A stretch of DNA of 64,000 nucleotides from Chitinophagaceae bacterium (GTDB lineage Bacteria > Bacteroidota > Bacteroidia > Chitinophagales > Chitinophagaceae), in contig JACSRW010000034.1 of the NCBI GenBank assembly GCA_014879565.1, positions 1 through 64,000 of the forward strand, written 5' to 3'. The notes beneath the pieces are model-generated. The model saw only the letters and a list, made by a program, of their open reading frames with translations, made no database searches and was not told the origin of the DNA. Made by a program: the position numbers and the translations under genes. Positions 15,681 to 22,845 of the stretch are shown in pieces (positions within the stretch are counted from its first letter, which is position 1; each line of letters begins with the position of its first letter).

Positions 15681-16577
15681 GTGCCGCAGTCAGCAAATAT
15701 CAATCCATCTGCTATCCGCACCGACCCGGTCCGTCTGCCTCTGCTAGCAGAGAAAAATATTCAGGCAGACATGTTACGGACCGATCTGATCCACCCGGTC
15801 ATCTCGGGTAACAAATGGTTTAAACTGCGCTTCTACCTGGAGCAGGCAGTAAAAGAAGGGAAAAAAGGACTGCTTACTTTCGGCGGAGCCTGGTCGAACC
15901 ATATACATGCCACAGCCGCGGCGGGTCAGATGAAAGGACTAACCACCACCGGTATTATCCGGGGAGAAAAACCGGCTGTTCCTTCTCTGACACTCCGGGA
16001 AGCCGATGCCTGCGGCATGCATCTTTATTTTGTAAGCCGCGGGGATTACCGGACTAAGTCTGTACCTGCACCGGTAAATGATCCCGGATTATTGCTGGTA
16101 CCAGAAGGCGGATACGGGGAAACCGGCGCCCGGGGAGCGGCCACGATGCTGGACGGATGTAACGTTAATGACTACACGCATATTCTCTGTGCTGTGGGCA
16201 CCGGCACCATGCTGGCCGGTATTCAGTCCCGGGTTTCCGGCAACACCCGGGTAACCGGAATCAGTGTGATGAAAAACAATTTTTCCCTCGACAGCGCTGT
16301 GGCCGCTCTTCTGCCGGGTCAGCCTCTGCCTGTTATTCTGCATTCCTTTCATGCAGGGGGCTATGCCAGACATAATCCGGCCCTGTTATCCTTTATGAAC
16401 TTCTTTTTCCTGGAAACGGGGATCCCTACCGATTTTGTGTATACAGGCAAACTCTGCCACGCATTTTACCAGCTCACGGATGCGGGCTATTTCCCTTCAG
16501 GCAGCCGGGTACTGCTGATCCACAGCGGAGGTTTGCAGGGCAACCGTTCGCTTGCTGAAGGAACGTTAATATTTTAA
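15681..16577 (+). CDS. PLP-dependent D-cysteine desulfhydrase / ACC deaminase family protein
   Basis: This is a 298-residue fold-type II PLP enzyme. The PLP-lysine segment is SGNKWFKLRFYLEQA near residues 47-61, and LTFGGAWSNHIHATAAAGQ follows. The phosphate-binding loop is AVGTGTMLAGI near residue 173. The family includes D-cysteine desulfhydrase and 1-aminocyclopropane-1-carboxylate deaminase, which cannot be separated here by eye. The start is GTG at 15681, because the ATG two bases upstream runs into a stop. It diverges from the nucleotidyltransferase gene. Confidence 0.85.
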   Translation: MPQSANINPSAIRTDPVRLPLLAEKNIQADMLRTDLIHPVISGNKWFKLRFYLEQAVKEGKKGLLTFGGAWSNHIHATAAAGQMKGLTTTGIIRGEKPAVPSLTLREADACGMHLYFVSRGDYRTKSVPAPVNDPGLLLVPEGGYGETGARGAATMLDGCNVNDYTHILCAVGTGTMLAGIQSRVSGNTRVTGISVMKNNFSLDSAVAALLPGQPLPVILHSFHAGGYARHNPALLSFMNFFFLETGIPTDFVYTGKLCHAFYQLTDAGYFPSGSRVLLIHSGGLQGNRSLAEGTLIF

Positions 16578-16596
16578 AAATAAGAGGAGCCCGCCC

Positions 16597-16604
16597 TATC
16601 TTTG
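16597..16604 (+). promoter_or_regulatory. -7 promoter element TATCTTTG of the secreted 272-aa protein gene
   Basis: TATCTTTG matches TAnnTTTG and lies 22 nt before the ATG at 16627. This supports 16627 as the true start instead of upstream in-frame TTG or GTG codons. Confidence 0.6.
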
Positions 16605-16626
16605 TTTTTTGCCTGTGACACCAGTA

Positions 16627-17445
16627 ATGAAAATGCAACGTCTGTTTTTGTTTCTCCTGTTTGTGCTGTATACCTGTACCTTTTTACAGGCGCAGGACAC
16701 CCTCCCGCATTTTTCATTGAAAAACGCCGGTAAAAACCGGATCGTTATCAGCTGGACCAATCCGTTTGCGGATATCCGGCAACTCAGTATACAGCGATCC
16801 GCCGACAGTCTGAAAGGATTTAAAACCATCCTTACCATGGCAGATCCCACTACACCCCAAAACGGTTTTGTGGACACCAAAGCACCCGATGACAAACAGT
16901 TTTACCGTCTCTATATAATGCAGGAAGGAGGGCGATACCAGTTTAGCAAGGCAAAAAAAGTGCCTGTTGATTCCTCGGTTATCATTGCTTCGTTATTGTC
17001 TTCCAATCCCCTTGTCTCCCCGCTCTCCACCCCCGCGGCAGCCAGTATCCGACTGGTTGATTCGCTGCTGCGGATTGATTCAGTAACAAGGGCCCGGCCT
17101 GTCAGGATTGAGATCGGCCAGTTTCAGACAGGCGATTCAGCCAGTTTACCCAATGCGGTTATGGTAAAAAATATGCCGACTGCATTTATCCCCTCCCTGT
17201 ATGTATATACCACCCGCGACGACGGACATGTACAGGTCACCCTGCCTGCAGATACAGATAAAAAATACATGCTGAAATTCTTTGAAGATGACGGCAGCCC
17301 CCTTTTTGAGATCCGGGAGGTAAAAGAAAAGACTTTTAAGATTGATAAAGCCAGTTTTTTCCATGCCGGCTGGTTCCGGTTTGAACTGTATGAAAACGGC
17401 AAACTGCTGGAGAAACACCGGTTCTTCCTGTCAAGCGAGTTCTGA
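16627..17445 (+). CDS. Secreted protein of unknown function with fibronectin-III-like N-terminus
   Basis: The 272-residue product begins with a clear signal peptide (MQRLFLFLLFVLYTCTFLQAQ). The next 90 residues (NRIVISWTNPFADIRQLSIQRS and FYRLYIMQEGG) read like a fibronectin type-III or similar beta-sandwich domain. A Ser/Ala/Pro-rich stretch follows near residues 120-140. A second beta-rich region ends FRFELYENGKLLEKHRFFLS. No enzyme motif is seen. It is probably a periplasmic or surface protein. Its 3' end overlaps the convergent lipB by 15 nt. Confidence 0.72.
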   Translation: MKMQRLFLFLLFVLYTCTFLQAQDTLPHFSLKNAGKNRIVISWTNPFADIRQLSIQRSADSLKGFKTILTMADPTTPQNGFVDTKAPDDKQFYRLYIMQEGGRYQFSKAKKVPVDSSVIIASLLSSNPLVSPLSTPAAASIRLVDSLLRIDSVTRARPVRIEIGQFQTGDSASLPNAVMVKNMPTAFIPSLYVYTTRDDGHVQVTLPADTDKKYMLKFFEDDGSPLFEIREVKEKTFKIDKASFFHAGWFRFELYENGKLLEKHRFFLSSEF

Positions 17446-18132
17446 TACAATATCGGCGTTAAAAACGATACCGAAATTTTTTTTCACCTTCATTTTTACT
17501 TCTTCCATATCCAGTGAACGACCCAGTTCCTTTTGCAGGGAAGTCACTTTTTTATTCACAATCCCGCAGGGGATAATATGACTGAAATAACCCAGATCCG
17601 TATTCACATTCAGCGCAAAACCATGCATAGTTACCCAGCGGCTGCAACGCACACCAATCGCGCAGATTTTCCTTTCCTGCCCTGGAATTTCCGGATCCAG
17701 CCACACTCCTGTCTCCCCTTTTGACCGGTCGCCCCGTATACCATAATCCGCCAGGGTCAGTATGATCGTCTCCTCAATATTGCGGAGATAAAGACCGATA
17801 TCCGTATAAAATTTTTCCAGGTCCAGAATCGGATAACCGACCAGCTGATCCGGACCATGAAACGTGATATCTCCGCCACGGTTGGTATGAAAGAATTCTA
17901 TCTGATTCGCAGCCAGTTCTGCATCACTAAGCAGCACATGATCCTTGTTGCCGCTTTTCCCAAGTGTGTACACCGGCGGATGCTCCACAAAAAGCAGGTG
18001 GTGCCGGGTGTCTGCCCCGCTGCTACCTGATTTTAGTTCCACATTCGCTTTCAGCAGCGACTCCTGGAAATCCCAGGCATCCCGGTAAGGCATTTTTCCC
18101 AAATCCCTGAAATAAATTGTCTGCCGGCTCAT
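17431..18132 (-). CDS. lipB: Octanoyl-[acyl-carrier-protein]:protein transferase
   Basis: LipB moves octanoate from acyl carrier protein to lipoyl domains of 2-oxoacid dehydrogenases and GcvH. The 233-residue protein carries EHPPVYTLGKSG near residue 50, RGGDITFHGPDQLVGYPILD (about 85-104), the lysine segment RKICAIGVR and the catalytic cysteine motif IIPCGI. Its ATG lies 7 nt after a TAAATTTG box on the minus strand. The first conserved residues follow immediately, so no shorter start is likely. Confidence 0.95.
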   Translation of the reverse strand: MSRQTIYFRDLGKMPYRDAWDFQESLLKANVELKSGSSGADTRHHLLFVEHPPVYTLGKSGNKDHVLLSDAELAANQIEFFHTNRGGDITFHGPDQLVGYPILDLEKFYTDIGLYLRNIEETIILTLADYGIRGDRSKGETGVWLDPEIPGQERKICAIGVRCSRWVTMHGFALNVNTDLGYFSHIIPCGIVNKKVTSLQKELGRSLDMEEVKMKVKKNFGIVFNADIVSELA

Positions 18133-18139
18133 AGAAATG

Positions 18140-18174
18140 CAAATTTACCAACAAAAAATCATCCGTTACCTTTG
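18140..18174. promoter_or_regulatory. Back-to-back -7 elements of lipB (-) and rluD (+)
   Basis: The 48-bp gap between the divergent lipB and rluD starts holds TAAATTTG on the minus strand (18140-18147, 7 nt before lipB) and TACCTTTG on the plus strand (18167-18174, 6 nt before rluD). Both match TAnnTTTG, and both are so close to their ATGs that almost no 5' UTR is possible. Confidence 0.65.
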
Positions 18175-18180
18175 CCGGCT

Positions 18181-19248
18181 ATGCAGGACGAGCGTTTCCC
18201 GGATTCCCCAGACATAAACGACAGCAGTGATGAACTGTATGAGCGTTTTTCCCTGATAATTGACAAAGGGCAGGAACCCCTGCGTATTGATAAATTCCTT
18301 GCCAACCGGATTGAAGGAGCCACCCGTAATAAACTGCAGCAGGCAATGAATCACGGGATGGTGATGGTCAACGGAGGACCGGTTAAGCCCAACTACAAAA
18401 TCAAACCGGGTGACCAGGTAATTATCTATTCTGATCTCAGTCCGGAGGAAACCGACGTAGTACCGGAAAAAATGGACCTTGTCATTGTGTACGAGGATGC
18501 CGACCTGATGGTTGTTAACAAACCGGCCGGCATGGTGGTACATCCCGGGAGCGGCAATTACTCCGGCACCCTGCTGAACGGTGTCTCCTGGTACCTGAAG
18601 CAACAGCAACCGGATCTGACGGAAGATATACTACCCCGTTTCGGACTGGTACACCGGATAGACAAAAACACCAGCGGGCTCCTGGTTCTCGCCAAAACAG
18701 ATACGGCCATGCGGGCCCTTGCCAAACAGTTTTTTGACCATACCGTCAAAAGACAATACCAGGCCCTGGTTTGGGGAGATCTGGAGAAAGATACCGGAAC
18801 CATCATCGCTCATGTGGGCAGGCATCAGCGTTTCCGTAAATTATTTGAAGCCTACCCGGAAGGCGATCACGGGAAAGAAGCCATAACCCACTATGAAGTA
18901 CTGGAAAGATTTGGTTATGTTACCCTGGTTCGTTGTATTCTTGAAACCGGACGCACCCACCAGATCCGGGTACATATGAAACATATCGGGCACCCTCTTT
19001 TCAGCGATGATTTTTATGGCGGCGATAAAATTGTAAAAGGAACAATCTATACGAAATACAAACAGTTCGTGGACAACTGCTTTGCCCTTTGTCCCCGGCA
19101 GGCCTTACATGCCAAAACCCTTGGCTTTTCCCACCCGGTTACCGGTAAAGAACTCTATTTTGACACTGAACTGCCGGAGGATATGGCACAGGTGATTGAG
19201 AAGTGGAGGAGGTATGGGAAAGGGAAAAACGGGATGAGCAATCAGTAA
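18181..19248 (+). CDS. Ribosomal large subunit pseudouridine synthase, RluA/RluD family
   Basis: This 355-residue enzyme has an N-terminal S4 RNA-binding domain (RIDKFLANRIEGATRNKLQQ, about residues 37-56) and an RluA-type catalytic domain. The catalytic aspartate lies in HRIDKNTSGLLVLAKT near residue 160. RQYQALVWG and GRTHQIRVHMKHIGHPL follow. It should isomerise uridines in 23S rRNA. The start at 18181 is the only ATG before the S4 domain and follows a TACCTTTG box by 6 nt. Its last codons and stop lie inside a heptamer array. Confidence 0.92.
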   Translation: MQDERFPDSPDINDSSDELYERFSLIIDKGQEPLRIDKFLANRIEGATRNKLQQAMNHGMVMVNGGPVKPNYKIKPGDQVIIYSDLSPEETDVVPEKMDLVIVYEDADLMVVNKPAGMVVHPGSGNYSGTLLNGVSWYLKQQQPDLTEDILPRFGLVHRIDKNTSGLLVLAKTDTAMRALAKQFFDHTVKRQYQALVWGDLEKDTGTIIAHVGRHQRFRKLFEAYPEGDHGKEAITHYEVLERFGYVTLVRCILETGRTHQIRVHMKHIGHPLFSDDFYGGDKIVKGTIYTKYKQFVDNCFALCPRQALHAKTLGFSHPVTGKELYFDTELPEDMAQVIEKWRRYGKGKNGMSNQ

Positions 19249-19342
19249 TGAGTGATGAATAATGAGTAATGGCCGATTCGTGATGATTATGCCGCCGGCA
19301 CTCATTACTCATTATTCATTATTCATTACTCATTATTCATTA
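19234..19342. repeat. Inverted pair of heptamer arrays (ATGAGTA / CTCATTA) between convergent genes
   Basis: Five units of the ATGAGTA type (19234-19268) start inside the last codons of rluD. Six units of the reverse-complement CTCATTA/TTCATTA type (19301-19342) overlap the stop of the opposing gene. A transcript through the region could fold into a long imperfect stem with a roughly 32-nt loop. Confidence 0.85.
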
Positions 19343-20280
19343 TTCTCAAAATCAAACAACGTCGCCGTAAACACCCCCCTTTCTCTTTTCTTGAATGCAA
19401 CATCCCAGTTCCCGATATACCGGAGCAGTTTGGGTACAACAAGATTGCCAGAGCGGGTCATAGCTACTTCCATGTGCACGTCAAAATCATAGACGCCGGC
19501 ATTGTAACTCATATCATAATTCCGGGCAAGGACCTCCATGGTCCGGGTACTGAACCAGGTCACCATATTATCAATAACGATTTTATCCTTCTTTCCGCCC
19601 AGGTTTTCTCTGGCTTTAATGGAAAAAATATAACAGGATTCTCCTTCATAATCGCCGAAATCTATTTGGAAATCATAAAGCTCCGCCCGGTCCGGATCAA
19701 AAATGTCAATTTTATCCCCGATAAAGGGAATACCCGGAATTCTTTTCCCGGGATTAAAAAAAAGCATTTTCAGTTGCTCTTTGTGTTTGGCGAGACCTGA
19801 TTTTGAACGGGGATTGAGGTCTGTCCCCTTTACAATATTTGTTTCCCCGCATACAGTTCCTTCTGTAAAAAAAAGCCCGGCATACAATTCAGCAGTATAA
19901 TAATTGAAACGGCCTTTCGCGTCATAAAAATCACCGCTGCTGTTCTCTGAAATCGTTTCCATCCGGCGGCAACCGCCGGACCGGAGCTGGCGGGTTTTGC
20001 TCATAAGCGCTGCCTTGATATGCCCCTTTTTATCCCGGATACGGATATCATTCCAGGAGGTAAAACCCAGGACCCGGAGGTTCCGGAACGCTTTGTAAAA
20101 ACTGGTATCCTTTTTAACCTGATTAATAAACCGGGCAATATTCAGATCACTGCGGATAATCACTTCCGTCAGACTGACCATTTTAGCCAGCCGGGCATTA
20201 TCAAGAGAGTCTTCATTCTCCTGAGCAGTTGCCGGGAGTAAGAGTAAAGAGGAGAACGATAAAAGGAGCAGGCTTTTCAT
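19333..20280 (-). CDS. Secreted protein of unknown function
   Basis: The 315-residue product has a signal peptide (MKSLLLLSFSSLLLLPATAQ). The mature part is beta-rich with no motif I recognise. It contains RNLRVLGFTSWNDIRIRDKKG, a Gly/Cys spot RSGGCRR near residue 103, and a late stretch VAMTRSGNLVVPKLLRYIGNWDVAFKKR. The general look is of a periplasmic or outer-membrane-associated protein in which a long beta structure handles a lipid or outer-membrane client, but that is only an impression. It starts 5 nt after the def stop, so it is likely co-transcribed with ruvX and def. Its final codons are made by heptamer-array sequence. Confidence 0.7.
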   Translation of the reverse strand: MKSLLLLSFSSLLLLPATAQENEDSLDNARLAKMVSLTEVIIRSDLNIARFINQVKKDTSFYKAFRNLRVLGFTSWNDIRIRDKKGHIKAALMSKTRQLRSGGCRRMETISENSSGDFYDAKGRFNYYTAELYAGLFFTEGTVCGETNIVKGTDLNPRSKSGLAKHKEQLKMLFFNPGKRIPGIPFIGDKIDIFDPDRAELYDFQIDFGDYEGESCYIFSIKARENLGGKKDKIVIDNMVTWFSTRTMEVLARNYDMSYNAGVYDFDVHMEVAMTRSGNLVVPKLLRYIGNWDVAFKKRERGVFTATLFDFENNE

Positions 20281-20285
20281 ACCGG

Positions 20286-20864
20286 TCAGCCGGGAAAAAG
20301 CATTTTATAATCAACACTGATTTTGCCTTTGGAAATATCATTGAGTTTCCCCTTCATCAGCTTACGCCGGAGGGGAGAGATATGATCAATAAAAAGTTTG
20401 CCCTCTATATGGTCGTATTCATGCAGGATCACCCTTGCTGTCAGACCTTCAAAAGTCTGTACCCGGGGTTCAAACTGTTCATCGACATACCGGAGGGTAA
20501 CCGATTCCGGCCGGTAAATATCCTCCCGTATCCGGGGGATACTCAGACAGCCCTCATTATAGGGCCACTCTTCCCCTTCCAGCCCGACAATATGGGCATT
20601 GATAAAAACAGCCTTCAGCCCGGGAGCATCCGGGTATTCTGCCTGTTCTTCCTGGTTCATCCCCTTGAACATCTGGCAGGTATCCACTACAAATAAACGG
20701 ATATCCCGGTTTATCTGGGGAGCAGCCAGACCCACTCCGCTGGAGGCATACATAGTTTCCCACATATCCTCTATCAGCTTCTCCAGGCATTTATAGTCGT
20801 TATCAATATCAGCAGCCACCTTCCGTAAAACCGGGTGGCCATAGGCTACAATAGGAAGAATCAT
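20286..20864 (-). CDS. def: Peptide deformylase
   Basis: Def removes the N-formyl group from nascent proteins. The 192-residue protein has all three metal/catalytic motifs: GVGLAAPQI near residue 43, NEGCLSIP near residue 104 and LHEYDHIEGKLF near residue 147. It lies 38 nt downstream of ruvX, and a heptamer array fills that gap. The next gene starts 5 nt after its stop. Confidence 0.96.
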   Translation of the reverse strand: MILPIVAYGHPVLRKVAADIDNDYKCLEKLIEDMWETMYASSGVGLAAPQINRDIRLFVVDTCQMFKGMNQEEQAEYPDAPGLKAVFINAHIVGLEGEEWPYNEGCLSIPRIREDIYRPESVTLRYVDEQFEPRVQTFEGLTARVILHEYDHIEGKLFIDHISPLRRKLMKGKLNDISKGKISVDYKMLFPG

Positions 20865-20890
20865 ACGGCAAAAATACCAATATATAAAAT

Positions 20891-20911
20891 ACGAAGTACG
20901 AACTACGAAGT
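20891..20911. repeat. Heptamer array ACGAAGT x3 overlapping the ruvX stop
   Basis: The three in-register units ACGAAGT, ACGAACT and ACGAAGT span the ruvX stop codon at 20903-20905. This is the shortest array of the set and a distinct motif family. Confidence 0.7.
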
Positions 20912-21319
20912 ACAGCCCCGCAGGTATTCCTGCAGCATAATAGTGGCCGCAATTTCATCCACCAGGGCTTTGTTCCGCCGGTCTTTTTTCTTCAGTCCCA
21001 TTTCCAGCATGGCGTCTTTAGCCATCTTAGAAGTATACCGTTCATCCACTTTCTTAATGGGCATCCCGGGAAAATTCTTTTGCAGGTCCTTAATACATTT
21101 TTCCACCAGCGGGGTGGCATGGGTGGCGGTATCGTCCCAGTTCTTAGGCTCCCCGATCAGGATCAGTTCCACAGACTCACGGGAGAAATAATCTTTCAGA
21201 AAGGGAATCAACTGCCGGGATTCCACCGTAGTCAGCCCGGTAGCAATGATCTGTAACGGATCTGTTACGGCCAGCCCGGTGCGTTTTCCGCCATAATCTA
21301 TACAAATGATTCTTGCCAA
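20903..21319 (-). CDS. ruvX: Holliday junction resolvase-like RuvX/YqgF
   Basis: This 138-residue RNase H-fold nuclease is implicated in 16S rRNA 5'-end processing and possibly Holliday-junction resolution. Visible landmarks are the N-terminal acidic strand IICIDYGGKRTGLAVTD, LILIGEPKNW, the VDERYTSKMA segment near residue 95 and a C-terminal acid in ALVDEIAATIML. Its start lies 3 nt downstream of the prenyltransferase stop, so the two are likely co-transcribed. Confidence 0.93.
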   Translation of the reverse strand: MARIICIDYGGKRTGLAVTDPLQIIATGLTTVESRQLIPFLKDYFSRESVELILIGEPKNWDDTATHATPLVEKCIKDLQKNFPGMPIKKVDERYTSKMAKDAMLEMGLKKKDRRNKALVDEIAATIMLQEYLRGCTS

Positions 21320-21322
21320 AGG

Positions 21323-22237
21323 TTATATTTTACTGATGAACAGATCTGCTATCACAAAAACGGCAAAGATCACCGAAGCGATCCCGTTGGCAGTCATAAA
21401 AGCGAGGTTGACACGCCTGAGGTCATTGGGCTTTACTACCGAATGCTGGTATACCAGCATACCGCAAAAGACCAGCACGCCGGCCCAGTAAAGCCAGCCG
21501 AATTGTCCGTATTTACCGGCATAAACCACCGCCGCTGCACTCAGCAAATGCAGGAATTCAGACACCCGTAAAGCATGGCCTTTTCCCAGCCAGGCCGGGA
21601 TGGAATATAATTGGTTGGATTTGTCAAACTCTACATCCTGTAATGCATAAATGATATCAAAGCCACTTACCCAGAAAATTACTGTTACCGAAAAAAGGAT
21701 AGGTAATAAGGCAAATGAACCTGTGACAGCCAGGTAGGCACCTATTGGGGCCAAAGAAAGTCCGGCCCCCAGTATCAGGTGACAAAACGGGGTGAACCTT
21801 TTGGTATAACTGTAGCCCAGTACAACAGCCAGGGCCACGGGCGACAAATAAAAACAGATACTATTGATAAAATAAGTGGTAATAACGAACAGAAAGCAAT
21901 TGACCAACGTGAACAGCAATGCATTCTTCGGGGTGATTACACCGGCCGGCACTTCACGGATAGCGGTCCGGGGATTCCTGGCATCAAAATGACGGTCCAG
22001 GTACCTGTTAAAAGCCATCGCTGCGCTGCGGGCGAAAACCATACATAAAACAACCAGTCCCAGTTTCCGCAGGAGGGCCATCCAGTCAAACTGAGGCGGG
22101 AAAACAAGGGTATGCCAGCCCGGCACAACGGATGTATATTCAAAAACGCCCAAAAAGAATCCGATCAGCGCAAAGGGCATGGCGAAAATGGTGTGGGAAA
22201 ATTTTATGAGGCTTAAATATGATCGTACTTTAGACAT
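21323..22237 (-). CDS. UbiA-family polyprenyltransferase, probably menaquinone pathway (MqnP-like)
   Basis: This 304-residue integral membrane enzyme has about eight or nine transmembrane helices. The first Asp-rich motif is NRYLDRHFDARNPRT near residues 78-92 and the second is DIIYALQDVEFD near residue 190. It should attach a polyprenyl chain to an aromatic acid for quinone synthesis. The compact form with NRYLDRHFD resembles the futalosine-route MqnP group, which is an inference. The start at 22237 was chosen because the upstream in-frame extension is a translated heptamer array (residues LLITHYSLF) and not protein. Confidence 0.88.
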   Translation of the reverse strand: MSKVRSYLSLIKFSHTIFAMPFALIGFFLGVFEYTSVVPGWHTLVFPPQFDWMALLRKLGLVVLCMVFARSAAMAFNRYLDRHFDARNPRTAIREVPAGVITPKNALLFTLVNCFLFVITTYFINSICFYLSPVALAVVLGYSYTKRFTPFCHLILGAGLSLAPIGAYLAVTGSFALLPILFSVTVIFWVSGFDIIYALQDVEFDKSNQLYSIPAWLGKGHALRVSEFLHLLSAAAVVYAGKYGQFGWLYWAGVLVFCGMLVYQHSVVKPNDLRRVNLAFMTANGIASVIFAVFVIADLFISKI

Positions 22238-22240
22238 GTA

Positions 22241-22282
22241 AGTGATGACGAATAATGAATAATGAGTAATGAGTAATGAAAC
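22241..22282. repeat. Heptamer array ATGAGTA type, six units, between trmH and the prenyltransferase gene
   Basis: Units AGTGATG, ACGAATA, ATGAATA, ATGAGTA, ATGAGTA and ATGAAAC run in register. They end 2 nt from the TrmH-family stop codon and start 3 nt from the prenyltransferase start. The motif family is the same as at 19.2-19.3 kb. Confidence 0.85.
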
Positions 22283-22284
22283 TG

Positions 22285-22821
22285 CTAGGAAGCACTGATT
22301 CGGGTACGAACTAATTCCCATAATACAACACCGGCTGCAGTAGCGATATTGAGCGAATGTTTCATACCCAGCTGGGGAATCTCCAGGCATCCGTCGCACA
22401 AGGCAATAGTTGATTGCTCCACCCCCGTTACTTCATTCCCGAATACCACCGCAATTTTTTCATCGGATTCAAATCCGATGGCGTTTAATTTAAAACTGCC
22501 TTCTGCCTGTTCAGCGGCATATACATTGAATCCTTCCTTTCTGGCTACTGCGATCGCCTCTTCACTGGTTTTAAAATATTTCCAGCTGACCGTTTCCTCA
22601 GCACCAAGGGCCGTCTTTTTTATTTCCTTATGCGGTGGTTTGGCAGAATAACCGATTATATAGATCGCTTCAACCAGGAAAGCGTCGGAGGTACGGAATA
22701 CACTGCCCACATTATAGGCGCTCCGGATATTTTCCAGCACCAGTATGATGGGCATTTTTTCAGATGCCCGGAACTCCTCCACTGTTTTCCGGCCCAGTTC
22801 CGCCATGCTCAGTTTTCGCAT
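22285..22821 (-). CDS. TrmH/SpoU-family RNA 2'-O-methyltransferase
   Basis: This 178-residue SPOUT-fold methyltransferase contains ILVLENIRSAYNVGSVFRTSDAF near residues 26-48 (read as two blocks), VFGNEVTGVEQ near residue 127 and IPQLGMKHSLNIATAAGVVLWE at the C-terminus. These are the three TrmH/SpoU motifs. It should methylate ribose in tRNA or rRNA; the target is not readable. A TACCTTTG box ends 4 nt before the ATG, so either the transcript is leaderless or translation starts at the next ATG, 15 nt later. Confidence 0.92.
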   Translation of the reverse strand: MRKLSMAELGRKTVEEFRASEKMPIILVLENIRSAYNVGSVFRTSDAFLVEAIYIIGYSAKPPHKEIKKTALGAEETVSWKYFKTSEEAIAVARKEGFNVYAAEQAEGSFKLNAIGFESDEKIAVVFGNEVTGVEQSTIALCDGCLEIPQLGMKHSLNIATAAGVVLWELVRTRISAS

Positions 22822-22825
22822 GGCG

Positions 22826-22833
22826 CAAAGGTA
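22826..22833 (-). promoter_or_regulatory. -7 element TACCTTTG 4 nt before the TrmH-family start
   Basis: The minus strand reads TACCTTTG, CGCC, ATG. It is a full match to TAnnTTTG and among the closest to a start codon in the window. Confidence 0.6.
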
Positions 22834-22845
22834 AGGTCCTGCCTA

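Noticed and set aside
22238-22399. N-terminal extension of the prenyltransferase gene
   Set aside because: The added residues (LLITHYSLF) come from the heptamer array and from trmH on the same strand in another frame; the conserved protein begins at 22237.
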